This document shows, piece after piece, positions 9,197 through 17,228 of a stretch of 64,000 nt of DNA. A program made the translations under genes and the position numbers. The notes beneath the pieces were generated by a model, which was not told where the DNA came from, did no database searches, and saw only the letters and a list, made by a program, of their open reading frames with translations. Where the stretch lies: the NCBI RefSeq assembly GCF_003075525.1, contig NZ_QDDR01000005.1, positions 62,001 to 126,000 of the forward strand, in the 5' to 3' direction. This DNA is from Pararhodobacter aggregans (lineage in GTDB: Bacteria; Pseudomonadota; Alphaproteobacteria; Rhodobacterales; Rhodobacteraceae). Position 1 is the stretch's first letter. Each line of letters begins with the position of its first letter.

Positions 9197-9683
9197 TGCG
9201 CGATTCGAAGACGGCGCCGAAGCGCCGCTGCGGCTTCTGGCCCGCGATGCCGAGGATCTGAAAGTGATATCGGCGCTGGTGCAGGACGCGGTGCTCACCG
9301 GCGCCGACCTGCGCTACAACCGCGCCCGGCGGCGATTCTCGCTGCTCCTGAACCGGTTCCGCTGGGAGGACGAAGGCCGGGCCCGGGCCTCGGGGCGGCG
9401 CTTCGAACGGGTGCGCGCGGTGCTCGATTTCTCGGATGTGACGGCCGTTTCGCATCAGGGCCTGGCCCGGGACGCGGAAACCGTGCTCTCGCTTCTTTCC
9501 ATCGACTATACCGCCACGGCCGAGAGCGAGCCGGGCGCGCCCGCGGGGCCGGGCCGGGTGGTGCTGACCTTCGCCGGGGATGGCGCGCTGGCGCTCAGCG
9601 TCGAATGCCTCGAGGTCGAGCTCAGCGACGTGACCCGCCCCTATCTCGCCCCCTCGCATCAGGCGCCCGATCACTCGGCCTGA
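9189..9683 (+). CDS. DUF2948 family protein
   Basis: 164-residue protein matching the alphaproteobacterial DUF2948 pattern: LLARDAEDLKVISALVQDAV near the N-terminus, FSLLLNRFRWED in the middle, and a closing LSVECLEVELSDVTRPYLAPSHQAP-type tail. Start ATG at 9189 lies inside the end of the small upstream gene. In many relatives this gene lies near hisD, but that neighbour is not seen here. Cytosolic, function unknown. Confidence 0.85.
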   Translation: MSDARFEDGAEAPLRLLARDAEDLKVISALVQDAVLTGADLRYNRARRRFSLLLNRFRWEDEGRARASGRRFERVRAVLDFSDVTAVSHQGLARDAETVLSLLSIDYTATAESEPGAPAGPGRVVLTFAGDGALALSVECLEVELSDVTRPYLAPSHQAPDHSA

Positions 9684-9756
9684 CGCCGGAAACCGCACAG
9701 CGGCGGGAGGCACGCTCCCGCGCGCCTCCCGCCGCGGAGAGGTCGGTGCTTGTGGC

Positions 9757-9980
9757 GGCCCCGGGGGCCTTCTGCCCCCGGACCCCCGAGGATATTTGCG
9801 GAACGAAGATAGCAGATTAACGCCATTTTAACTCACATCTTCGTTCTTCAAATATCCTCGGGGGGTGAATGCCCGCAGGGCAGAGGGGGGCGGAAAGCCC
9901 CCCTTCTGCGGCGCGGCGGCACGCCGCGCCGCTGGTCGCCCGAGGCGCCCGCGGCAGCGGGCAACGAGGGCGAAACCCCT
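9757..9980. repeat. Long inverted repeat (dispersed ATATTT repeat family, copy A)
   Basis: Fills the 309-base gap between convergent DUF2948 and asparaginase genes. Left arm: a gggggccttctgccccc hairpin, then cccccgaggatatttg (9783-9798) and gaacgaagat (9801-9810). Right arm: atcttcgttc (9837-9846) and caaatatcctcggggg, followed by a longer GC-rich tail to about 9980 with a second hairpin. The two arms could form a stem of nearly 28 bp with a 26-base AT-richer loop. The same modules recur at 28.7, 39.1 and 52.7 kb. Likely a bidirectional transcription end or structural repeat. Confidence 0.85.
9817..9832. promoter_or_regulatory. CtrA-box-like sequence in repeat loop
   Basis: TTAACGCCATTTTAAC fits the CtrA consensus TTAA-N7-TTAAC exactly and sits in the loop of the long inverted repeat. 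CtrA controls cell cycle and flagellar genes in alphaproteobacteria. Here no gene start lies nearby, so a role in transcription is doubtful. It may be chance or a structural protein site. Confidence 0.3.
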
Positions 9981-9992
9981 CCGCCGTTTCCT

Positions 9993-10985
9993 TCAGCAGA
10001 AGCCGGGGGCCAGTTTCACCGCGCCGGCGAGGATCCCGCGGCGGCTGCGCAGCGGGTCGCCCAGCCGCTTCATCGCCATCGGATGCGCCGGGTCCAGCGC
10101 GCCCAGCCGCGACAGCAGCGCGGTGATCGCCGCCTCAGACGCCCGCGTGCCGCCGTCCAGGACCTTCAGCGCCACGCCAAGCCCCTGTTTCGGCAGGATC
10201 GCCACGAAGACCGCCTCGGCGCCGGTCTTCACCGCGACGCCGTCCATTACCCGCATCAGTTCCGTGCAGGCGCGGCCCTCGCCGGCCACCATCTCGGGAT
10301 GGGCCACCATCCCCTCGCGCAGGGCCACCATGGCGCGGCTGCGGGCGTCCGAGCCATTGGCGGTGGCGAAGCGGGCCATGGCGCGGGCCAGCCCGCCCAC
10401 CGAGGTGGCGAAATTCGGGGCCGAGCAGCCGTCGATCCCGTAGCCGGGGCTGTCCTCGCCGGTCACCTCCTCGAAGGCCGCCTTCACCGCCTTCTGCACC
10501 GGGTGGCCGGGTTCGGTGTATTCCGGCCCCCCGCCGAGGTGCTTGTTCAGCATGAGGAAGCCCGAATGCTTGCCCGAGCAATTGTTGTGGACCTGGCAGG
10601 CCGCGTCGCCGGTGCAGAGGAGGCGCTTGTGTTCCTCGGGGTCGTCGGGCACCTGCGTGCCGCAGCGCAGGTCCTCCTCGCCCAGGCCCATGTCGGCCAG
10701 CCAGTCCCGCACCGCATCGACATGGATCGCCGCCCCGTTGTGCGAGGCGCAGGCCAGGGCCAGGCGTCTGGCGGGCAGCGCGGCGCCCGCGCCCGATTCC
10801 AGCAGGGGCAGCGCCTGGATCATCTTGCACGACGAGCGCGGGTAGATCACCGCGCCCGGATTGCCCCAAGCCTCGACCACGCCCCTGGCGTCGCAGATCA
10901 CCGCGTGACCCAGGTGGCGGCTCTCCAGCAGGTCCCCGCGCCAGACATCGACAAGCGGCACAGCGCCCGCAGCAACGTCGGTCAT
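9993..10985 (-). CDS. Class 3 (Rhizobium etli ReAV-like) L-asparaginase
   Basis: Hydrolyses L-asparagine to aspartate and ammonia. 330 residues of the asparaginase II family (PF06089). Family active-site elements are visible: the two-serine/lysine motif PRSSCKMIQ, the second serine in CASHNGA, the zinc-site pair Cys-x-x-Lys in NNCSGKHSG, and the third ligand Cys in GIDGCSAPNF. These are the residues reported for ReAV. Start MTDVAAGAV at 10985 is preferred over an ATG 27 bases upstream because AAGGAG lies 8 bases before it. No signal peptide, so cytosolic. Monocistronic, convergent with DUF2948. Confidence 0.9.
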   Translation of the reverse strand: MTDVAAGAVPLVDVWRGDLLESRHLGHAVICDARGVVEAWGNPGAVIYPRSSCKMIQALPLLESGAGAALPARRLALACASHNGAAIHVDAVRDWLADMGLGEEDLRCGTQVPDDPEEHKRLLCTGDAACQVHNNCSGKHSGFLMLNKHLGGGPEYTEPGHPVQKAVKAAFEEVTGEDSPGYGIDGCSAPNFATSVGGLARAMARFATANGSDARSRAMVALREGMVAHPEMVAGEGRACTELMRVMDGVAVKTGAEAVFVAILPKQGLGVALKVLDGGTRASEAAITALLSRLGALDPAHPMAMKRLGDPLRSRRGILAGAVKLAPGFC

Positions 10986-11157
10986 GCCCTGAACTCCTTC
11001 ACGGTTGCGCAATATTCCGCCAACGGGGGTTTCTCAGACCCGCGTTTTCGCGGTATGAGGCAGTCTACCGGGCAAACCCCTGTTGCGCCAGTTCAAAGCC
11101 TTGTGCGAAAAGGCCGGCGGCGGGGGACACGACTTACGCTGGAGGCACGGAAGACAT

Positions 11158-11688
11158 ATGGCATCTTCGTTCAAATTCGGCGCGATGGGCGCGATGTTGG
11201 CCCTGATGGCCGCTCTCCCCGCTCAGGCGCAGGATTCGACCAACCGGGTGGCGGTGGAAACCGCCTGGAGCGTTTTCGTCGACGGCACGCCGCGCGAATG
11301 CTGGGCGGTCTCGGCGCCCTCCGAGACGGTGAACACCCGCGACGGGCGCGCGGTCTCGGTGCGCCGCGGCGACATCCTCTTGTTCGCGACCTTCCGTCAG
11401 GGGCAGGGCGCGGCGGCCGAGGTGTCCTTCACCGGCGGCTATCCCTTCGCGCCCGATTCGACCGTCGAGGTGACGATCGGCACGGATACGTTCCAGCTGA
11501 TCACCGATGGCGAATGGGCCTGGGCGGCCTCGCCCGAGGAAGACGGACGCATCCTCGCCTCGATGCGGCGCGGCCAGAACGCGGTGCTGACCGCCCGTTC
11601 GGCGCGGGGCACGCAGACGCAGGACACGTTCTCGCTGTTCGGCATCACCGCCGCGACCGAGGAAGCCCAGCGCCGCTGCGCCTCGTAA
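11158..11688 (+). CDS. Invasion-associated locus B (IalB) family protein
   Basis: 176-residue exported protein. Signal peptide of about 25 residues ends in LPAQAQ. The mature part has the IalB-type motifs TAWSVFVDGTPRECWAVS and a final TEEAQRRCAS. The family is named after a Bartonella protein and is widespread in free-living alphaproteobacteria, where its role is unclear. The name does not imply virulence here. An imperfect ribosome site (ggagg, about 12 bases away) precedes the ATG. A strong terminator follows. Confidence 0.82.
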   Translation: MASSFKFGAMGAMLALMAALPAQAQDSTNRVAVETAWSVFVDGTPRECWAVSAPSETVNTRDGRAVSVRRGDILLFATFRQGQGAAAEVSFTGGYPFAPDSTVEVTIGTDTFQLITDGEWAWAASPEEDGRILASMRRGQNAVLTARSARGTQTQDTFSLFGITAATEEAQRRCAS

Positions 11689-11722
11689 GCGTCGCAAAAC
11701 GCGGCGTTCGACAGAATTGAAG

Positions 11723-11753
11723 GCCGCCGGGCTGTTCTGCCCGGCGGCTTTTT
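11723..11753 (+). terminator. Rho-independent terminator after IalB-like gene
   Basis: Perfect 10-bp stem gccgccgggc (11723-11732) and gcccggcggc (11739-11748), 6-base loop, followed by five T. It lies 34 bases past the IalB-like stop and before rlmN, isolating rlmN transcription. Confidence 0.92.
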
Positions 11754-11799
11754 CCTATATGCTGCGCTTGCACTTCGTGCAGCCCAGACGGAGACGCGC

Positions 11800-12990
11800 A
11801 TGACGATTCCTGTTCCCCAGGCCCCCATCACGCAGGACGTGCTGACGATCCCGCGCAAGGCCCCCGAGGGCGAGACGCCGAACCTGATCGGCATGACCCG
11901 CGAGCAGCTGCGCGCGGCGCTGATCGAGCATGGCACGCCCGAGAAACAGGCGAAGATGCGCGAGGGGCAGATCTGGCAATGGCTCTATCACTGGGGGGTG
12001 CGCGAATTCACCCTGATGACCAACCTGTCGAAGGATTACCGCGCCTTCCTCGACCGGACCTTCCAGATCAAGCTGCCCGAGATCGTCACCAAGCAGGTCT
12101 CGGCCGATGGCACGCGCAAATATCTGCTGCGCATCGACGGCGGGCATGAGGTCGAGACGGTCTATATCCCCGAGGAGGGGCGCGGCACGCTCTGCATCAG
12201 CTCGCAGGTCGGCTGCACGCTGACCTGTTCCTTCTGCCACACCGGCACGCAGAAGCTGGTGCGCAACCTGACGGCGGCGGAAATCGTCGGCCAGGTGATG
12301 ATCGCGCGCGATGATCTGGGCGACTGGGACACGCCCGGCGAGGCCAAACGCGAGGAGCGGCTGGTCTCGAACGTCGTGCTGATGGGCATGGGCGAGCCGC
12401 TTTACAACTTCGACAATGTGCGCGACGCGATGAAGATCGTCATGGATGGCGAGGGGATTTCCCTGTCGCGCCGCCGCATCACGCTGTCGACCTCGGGCAT
12501 CGTGCCCGAGATCGCGCGGACGGCCGAGGAGATCGGCTGCCTCTTGGCGATCAGCTTCCATGCGACTACCGATGAGGTCCGCGACCGTCTGGTCCCGGTC
12601 AACAAGAAGTGGAACATCGAGACGCTGCTGAAGGCGCTGCGCGACTATCCGCGGCTGTCGAACAGCGAGCGGATCACCTTCGAATACGTCATGCTGAAGG
12701 GCGTGAACGATTCGGACGAGGACGCGAAGCGGCTGGTGCGGCTGATCCGCGGCATTCCGGCCAAGATCAACCTGATCCCCTTCAACGAATGGCCCGGCGC
12801 GCCCTACGAGCGCTCGGATTGGGAGCGGATCGAGGCTTTCGCCGATGTCATCTTCAAGGCGGGCTACGCCAGCCCGATCCGCACCCCCCGGGGCGAAGAT
12901 ATCATGGCCGCCTGCGGGCAGCTGAAATCGGCGACCGAGCGGGGCCGCAAGTCGAAGGCCCAGATCGCGGCCGAGGCGGCGGGAGGCTGA
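11800..12990 (+). CDS. rlmN: 23S rRNA (adenine(2503)-C(2))-methyltransferase RlmN
   Basis: Radical-SAM enzyme that methylates A2503 of 23S rRNA, and A37 of some tRNAs in E. coli. 396 residues. The radical-SAM cluster CxxxCxxC is at about Cys139, Cys143 and Cys146 ([15 protein letters not shown]). The glycine-rich SAM site [11 protein letters not shown] and the C-terminal catalytic cysteine ([10 protein letters not shown]) are present. N-terminal motif [14 protein letters not shown] matches the family accessory domain. Followed 4 bases later by a small membrane protein gene. Confidence 0.97.
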   Translation: MTIPVPQAPITQDVLTIPRKAPEGETPNLIGMTREQLRAALIEHGTPEKQAKMREGQIWQWLYHWGVREFTLMTNLSKDYRAFLDRTFQIKLPEIVTKQVSADGTRKYLLRIDGGHEVETVYIPEEGRGTLCISSQVGCTLTCSFCHTGTQKLVRNLTAAEIVGQVMIARDDLGDWDTPGEAKREERLVSNVVLMGMGEPLYNFDNVRDAMKIVMDGEGISLSRRRITLSTSGIVPEIARTAEEIGCLLAISFHATTDEVRDRLVPVNKKWNIETLLKALRDYPRLSNSERITFEYVMLKGVNDSDEDAKRLVRLIRGIPAKINLIPFNEWPGAPYERSDWERIEAFADVIFKAGYASPIRTPRGEDIMAACGQLKSATERGRKSKAQIAAEAAGG

Positions 12991-12994
12991 GCCT

Positions 12995-13231
12995 GTGCCG
13001 CAGATCCTGTTCCTGGCGGTGATCGGCGCGGCGGCGGGCTTGCTCGCCACGCGGCTGATGCGGGTCAGGATGGACGTGCCCTCGGCCATGGGGCTGGGCG
13101 TGATCGGTGCGCTGGTTGGCGGTTTCGCCCTGCGGCTGATCGTGACGGTGGGCGGCTGGGCCATCACCTTCGTGCTGGCGGTGCTGGGCTCGATGGCGCT
13201 GATCTGGGTCTGGCAGCGGCTGAAACGCTGA
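12995..13231 (+). CDS. Small membrane protein, three predicted helices
   Basis: 78 residues starting at GTG, 4 bases after the rlmN stop. Three hydrophobic segments (about 4-20, 32-50 and 55-73) separated by short basic turns, ending in WQRLKR. It resembles GlsB/YeaQ-type small membrane proteins in size and glycine content, but the family signature is not clear. Function unknown, probably co-transcribed with rlmN. Confidence 0.65.
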   Translation: MPQILFLAVIGAAAGLLATRLMRVRMDVPSAMGLGVIGALVGGFALRLIVTVGGWAITFVLAVLGSMALIWVWQRLKR

Positions 13232-13252
13232 CAACGCCCTGAGGGAATGAAG

Positions 13253-13278
13253 AAAGGCGCCGGTTTCCCGGCGCCTTT
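13253..13278. terminator. Bidirectional terminator between convergent genes
   Basis: Symmetrical hairpin aaaggcgccgg (13253-13263) and ccggcgccttt (13268-13278). It has A- and T-runs on both ends, so it can stop the rlmN transcript and the opposing TRAP permease transcript. Confidence 0.85.
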
Positions 13279-13298
13279 GTCGTGTCGCGGTGGGGCGT

Positions 13299-15470
13299 TC
13301 AGTCCATCCCGCGGCTCGCGTTCCTCGGGTTTATCAGCCCGCGTTGCAGCGCGATCACCAAGAGCGCGATGCCGAAGCCCGCAAGGTCGGTGATCCAGCC
13401 GCTTTTGATCATCATCAGCGCCGCGACCAGCGTGACGATCCTCAGCACCGGGTTCAGCTTGCCGAACAGCCATCCCTGCACCGCCGAGGCCATCATGAAG
13501 ATGCCGAAGAGGGCGGTGACCATCACATGGGCGATGTCGATCCATTCGCCCTGCATCAGCATCTCGGGCGCGTAGAAGAACATGAAGGGCACGATGAAGG
13601 CGGCGAGGCCGAACTTGAAGCTCTCGACCGAGGTCTTCATCGGGTCCGACTGGGCGATGGCGGCGCCCGCATAGGCGGCCAGCGCGACGGGCGGGGTGAT
13701 GGCCGAGATGACGGCGTAGTAGAAGATGAAGAAGTGGGCCGTCAGCGGCTCGATCCCCATCCGCACCAGACCGGGCGCGATGACCGCCGCGGCCACGGCA
13801 TAGGCGGCGGTGGTCGGCATCCCCATGCCCAGGATGATCGCCACGAACATGGCGAAGATCATGCCGACGAACTGGTTCTGCCCGGCGATTTCCAAGAGCA
13901 GCGAGGAAAAGCGCGTGCCGATGCCGGTCAGGGCGATGACACCGACGATGACCCCGGCGGCGGCGCAGACGGCGACCATCTGCAGCGCCATGCGGGCGGC
14001 GATCTCCAGGCCCCAGAAGATCTCCTTGATGCCCATCTTGGTGGGGGTCAGCCAGCTGACCACCGCCGCCGCGCCCATCGACAGCGTGCCCGCGCGGATC
14101 ACCGAATAGCCCATGAAGAGGGCGCCGATCAGGATGATGATCGGGATGAACAGGAAGACCCGGCGCATCATCAGCGGCAGCGAGGGCAGTTCGTGCCGGG
14201 GCAGGCCCTTCATGTGGTTCTTCAGCGCTTCCTTGTCGACCATGAAATAGACCGACACGAAGTACAGGACCGCCGGGATGATCGCCGCGATGGCAATGTC
14301 GCGGTAGGGGATGGCGGTGATTTCCGACATGATGAAGGCACCGGCGCCCATGATCGGCGGCATCAGCTGCCCGCCGGTCGAGGCTGCGGCCTCGACCGAG
14401 GCCGCGGTCTGCGGCTTGTAGCCCACGCGCTTCATCAGGGGGATGGTGAGCGAGCCGGTCGCCACCACATTGCCCGCCGAGGTGCCGTTTATCATCCCCA
14501 TCAGCCCCGAGGCGAAGACCGCGACCTTGGCCGGGCCGCCGCGGGCCGACCCAGCGACGGCGAAGGCGAAGTTGACGAAGTATTCGCCGACACGCGACGC
14601 CTGCAGGAAGGCGGCGAAGGCGATGAACAGGATGATATAGGTCGACGAGATGGCCGTGGTCGGGCCGAGGATGCCGTTATCGGTATAGATGAAGGCGAAG
14701 AACCGCGCCGCGGCATAGCCGTTGTGGTGCAGGACCCCCGGCAGCCAGGGACCGGCGAAGCCATAGGCGATGAAGACGGCGACGATGATGACCAGCGCCA
14801 GACCCGCCAGCCGCCGCGTGAGTTCAAGGATCAGCACGATCCCCGAGATCGAGGCCCACATGTCATTGGGATGCGGGAAGACCTGAGCGCGGATGCGCAG
14901 GAAATCGGCGTGGGCGATGATATAGAGCGCCACGATCACCGCCGCGACCGCCAGCAGCGTATCGGCCCAGGACAACGAGGCGCGGTCGCGTTTCGGCGCC
15001 AGCCACGAGGCGGAGAGCGCCGCCAGCGTCCCGGCAAAGAGCGGATAGCCGAAGGTATAGACGTATTTCGTGGCGGGGGCGCCGGTGGCGATCAGGTCGC
15101 CCGTCACCCACATGGTCGCCAATTGCCCGCCAGCCACTGCCAGCAGCACCGCCGCGACCGGGACCAGCACCCGCTCGTACGGGGTCAGGGCCGTGGCCTG
15201 GCTCGCGTCGGGCAGCGGGCGCGCGGAATAGAGCACGAAGCCCAGCGCCAGACCGCCGCCGACATGGATCAGCCGGTAGACCCAGGGCTCCAGCGGATAG
15301 ACGTTCATGACGAAGATGTGGAAGCTCGTGTAGAGCACGCAGAGCACCGCCACGAACAGGCCCAGATTGCCGCCGAACACCCGCTGGTTCGAGGCGATCA
15401 CCTCGTCGTCGACGCCCTCGGCGATGGTCTCGGAATCGGCCTGCGTCGCCGCGAGATCGGTTGAAGACAT
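13299..15470 (-). CDS. TRAP transporter fused permease (TAXI type, system 1)
   Basis: Sodium-driven uptake permease in which the small (DctQ) and large (DctM) TRAP subunits are fused, 723 residues with many membrane helices. Typical fused-TRAP motifs are GNVVATGSLTIPLMKRVGY, AAASTGGQLMPPIMGAGAF, the TTAAYAVAA region, and the conserved YYAVISAITPPVALAAYAGA. The first 150 residues hold the extra N-terminal helices. Paired with the TAXI binding protein 79 bases upstream in the transcript. A hairpin lies between the two genes. Substrate unknown. Related systems take up dicarboxylates or amino acids. Confidence 0.95.
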   Translation of the reverse strand: MSSTDLAATQADSETIAEGVDDEVIASNQRVFGGNLGLFVAVLCVLYTSFHIFVMNVYPLEPWVYRLIHVGGGLALGFVLYSARPLPDASQATALTPYERVLVPVAAVLLAVAGGQLATMWVTGDLIATGAPATKYVYTFGYPLFAGTLAALSASWLAPKRDRASLSWADTLLAVAAVIVALYIIAHADFLRIRAQVFPHPNDMWASISGIVLILELTRRLAGLALVIIVAVFIAYGFAGPWLPGVLHHNGYAAARFFAFIYTDNGILGPTTAISSTYIILFIAFAAFLQASRVGEYFVNFAFAVAGSARGGPAKVAVFASGLMGMINGTSAGNVVATGSLTIPLMKRVGYKPQTAASVEAAASTGGQLMPPIMGAGAFIMSEITAIPYRDIAIAAIIPAVLYFVSVYFMVDKEALKNHMKGLPRHELPSLPLMMRRVFLFIPIIILIGALFMGYSVIRAGTLSMGAAAVVSWLTPTKMGIKEIFWGLEIAARMALQMVAVCAAAGVIVGVIALTGIGTRFSSLLLEIAGQNQFVGMIFAMFVAIILGMGMPTTAAYAVAAAVIAPGLVRMGIEPLTAHFFIFYYAVISAITPPVALAAYAGAAIAQSDPMKTSVESFKFGLAAFIVPFMFFYAPEMLMQGEWIDIAHVMVTALFGIFMMASAVQGWLFGKLNPVLRIVTLVAALMMIKSGWITDLAGFGIALLVIALQRGLINPRNASRGMD

Positions 15471-15493
15471 GATTTCCTCTGCCCCTTTCTATG

Positions 15494-15528
15494 AAAAAAC
15501 CGGGGCGCGCGGTTTCGTGCACCCCGGT
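15494..15528 (-). terminator. Intercistronic terminator-like hairpin, TAXI system 1
   Basis: On the minus strand accgggg-type arms (15522-15528 and 15499-15505) form a hairpin followed by six T (15494-15499). It lies between the SBP stop and the permease ATG. A partial terminator here would raise SBP expression over permease. Confidence 0.7.
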
Positions 15529-15549
15529 CAGTCGTCACCCGTCGGCGGT

Positions 15550-16521
15550 TCAGCCGCGCAGTTCTTCGGGAATGGTGATCCCGTGCTCTTCGTAGTAGCG
15601 GACTGCGCCCGGGTGGAACGGCAGGAAGGTGTTGTTGAGGACGTTGTCCATGATGGTTTCCGACGCCGAGGCGTGGATCTGCATCATGCGGTCAGGGTTT
15701 TCCATCACCAGCTTGACGATCTCGTAGGCCAGGCTGTCGGGCATCGAGGCGTTGGACACCGCGAAGTTCCACATGGCGACCGTGGTCTGGTCGTAGTCAT
15801 GCCCGGCATAGGTGCCCGCGGGGATGGTCAGCGGCGAGACTTCGGGATGGGCGGCGAGGATCTGCGCCAGTTCGGCCTCGTTGAAGCCGAACATGCGGAC
15901 ATCGGCCTCGGCCGAGAGCTGCGAGAAGGCCGAGATCGGCACGCCCGCGGCAAAGGCGAAGGCGTCGATCAGCCCGTCGGTCAGCTGGCCCGCGGCATCC
16001 GAGGCTCCGGCGTTCGACACGGTGGCGTTGACGCCCAGCGTGTTGAGGAAGCGCGGCCAGTAGGTGCCGGGCGTACCGCCCGCCGGACCGACCGAGACAC
16101 GGCGACCCGAGAGGTCGGTGACCGAGGTCAGGCCCGAGGAGGTCAGGGTGATGACCTGGAACGGCGTCTGGTACATCGGGAACAGGGCGCGCAGATCGCG
16201 ATGCTCAAGCCCGGGGGCGAGTTCGCTCTGGCCGGTCCAGGCCTCGTAGGCCGGGCCCATGGTCACCAGGCCGATGGCGTGGTCGCCCAGCTGCACCAGC
16301 GTGGCGTTCTGCACCGGGCCGCCGGTTACTTCGCCCGAGGCGTTGACGCCCAGCTCTTCGCCGATGAACCCGGCCAGGCCGTTGCCATAGACGAAATAGG
16401 TGCCGCCCTGGCTGGCGGTGCCGATGGTGATGGAATCCGGCCAGCCGGCGCGGTCCTGGGCGAAAGCGGGCGTGGTGGAGATCAGCGCGGCAGCAGCCAG
16501 CGCAGCGATATTCAGACGCAT
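15550..16521 (-). CDS. TAXI family TRAP transporter solute-binding protein (system 1)
   Basis: Periplasmic receptor, 323 residues, signal peptide MRLNIAALAAAALISTTPAFA. The mature part opens with the TAXI-family pattern ITIGTASQGGTYFVYGNGLA and includes VSVGPAGGTPGTYWPRFL and the C-terminal HPGAVRYYEEHGI, all typical of the TAXI group. Start at 16521 is preferred over an ATG 39 bases upstream, because it begins the signal peptide. First gene of the two-gene operon. Confidence 0.94.
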   Translation of the reverse strand: MRLNIAALAAAALISTTPAFAQDRAGWPDSITIGTASQGGTYFVYGNGLAGFIGEELGVNASGEVTGGPVQNATLVQLGDHAIGLVTMGPAYEAWTGQSELAPGLEHRDLRALFPMYQTPFQVITLTSSGLTSVTDLSGRRVSVGPAGGTPGTYWPRFLNTLGVNATVSNAGASDAAGQLTDGLIDAFAFAAGVPISAFSQLSAEADVRMFGFNEAELAQILAAHPEVSPLTIPAGTYAGHDYDQTTVAMWNFAVSNASMPDSLAYEIVKLVMENPDRMMQIHASASETIMDNVLNNTFLPFHPGAVRYYEEHGITIPEELRG

Positions 16522-16683
16522 TGGGGTCCTCCCTTGGACGTTTGCGCGTATTGTTGGCAAACCCCGGCCGCTCCTCGGGCGGCGCGGGACGCTGGGGCAT
16601 AGGGCGGCCGGGGCCCCCGCGAATCAAGGATGCTGAGGAGAGGGGATGCAGATTCTGCGGAGGGCAGCACCGGTTTTGGGTGG

Positions 16684-16718
16684 AAATCCACCCATCACGG
16701 CGGCGTGTGGGTGGATTT
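16684..16718 (-). terminator. Long hairpin downstream of CAP-domain gene
   Basis: aaatccaccc (16684-16693) and gggtggattt (16709-16718) form a perfect 10-bp stem that extends inward (CCCA/TGGG, CAC/GTG) with one bulge. An overlapping palindrome, gggtgga-aa-tccaccc (16678-16693), adds an alternative fold. It sits 40 bases past the CAP-gene stop on the minus strand and upstream of the TAXI-1 promoter region. The T-run is short (ATTT), so terminator function is probable but not certain. Confidence 0.5.
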
Positions 16719-16760
16719 CCCCCCGTTAGCGGCTGAACCGGGGCCAGAGTCGCGGGGCGG

Positions 16761-17228
16761 TCAGAACCGGGGGGCGGCGGCGAGCATCGACCAGTGCAGG
16801 CGGCCGTTCGCGGCCCTTGCGACGCCGAAGCCCGCCTCGCGCGCGTCGCGGGCCAGCATGTTCAGGCGGTGGTCGGGCGAGTCCATCCAGCCCTGGATGA
16901 TCTCGGGCGCGCTGGTCTGGCCCTCGCCGATGTTCTCGACCGCCATGGCATAGGGATAATCGACCCGCCGCAGCCGCCGGCCGAGGCCCGCGAACCAGCT
17001 GCCGCGATGGCTGAGCCGCTCGCGGTCGGCCATGCGGCAGGCCTGAACCTGCGCCGCCTCGTCCAGCCGCGGGTCGGGCAGCAGCGTGCCGACGCCCTGC
17101 GCCGCGCGCTCGGCATTGGTAAGATTCAGCAGCTCCACCCGCAGACCGGCCAGGCCCGGCGGCACCTCGCAGGCCAGCGCCGGGGCGCCGGTCAGGAGGG
17201 CAAGCAGCAGGGCGAGGCGCAGCATCAT
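16761..17228 (-). CDS. CAP-domain (SCP/PR1-like) secreted protein
   Basis: 155 residues with a signal peptide (MMLRLALLLALLTGAPALA). The mature protein is a single bacterial CAP domain: LTNAERAAQGVGTLLPDPRL, HRGSW carrying a central His, and the signature ENIGEGQTSAPEIIQGWMDS followed by HRLNML. Bacterial CAP proteins are extracytoplasmic, and their biochemical role is mostly unknown. Its ATG overlaps the stop of the EamA gene (ATGA), so the two are coupled. Confidence 0.88.
   Translation of the reverse strand: MMLRLALLLALLTGAPALACEVPPGLAGLRVELLNLTNAERAAQGVGTLLPDPRLDEAAQVQACRMADRERLSHRGSWFAGLGRRLRRVDYPYAMAVENIGEGQTSAPEIIQGWMDSPDHRLNMLARDAREAGFGVARAANGRLHWSMLAAAPRF

Noticed and set aside
11040-11053. 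ccgcg-tttt-cgcgg hairpin upstream of the IalB-like gene
   Set aside because: Five-bp stem without T-tract, in a promoter region. Too small to call a terminator.
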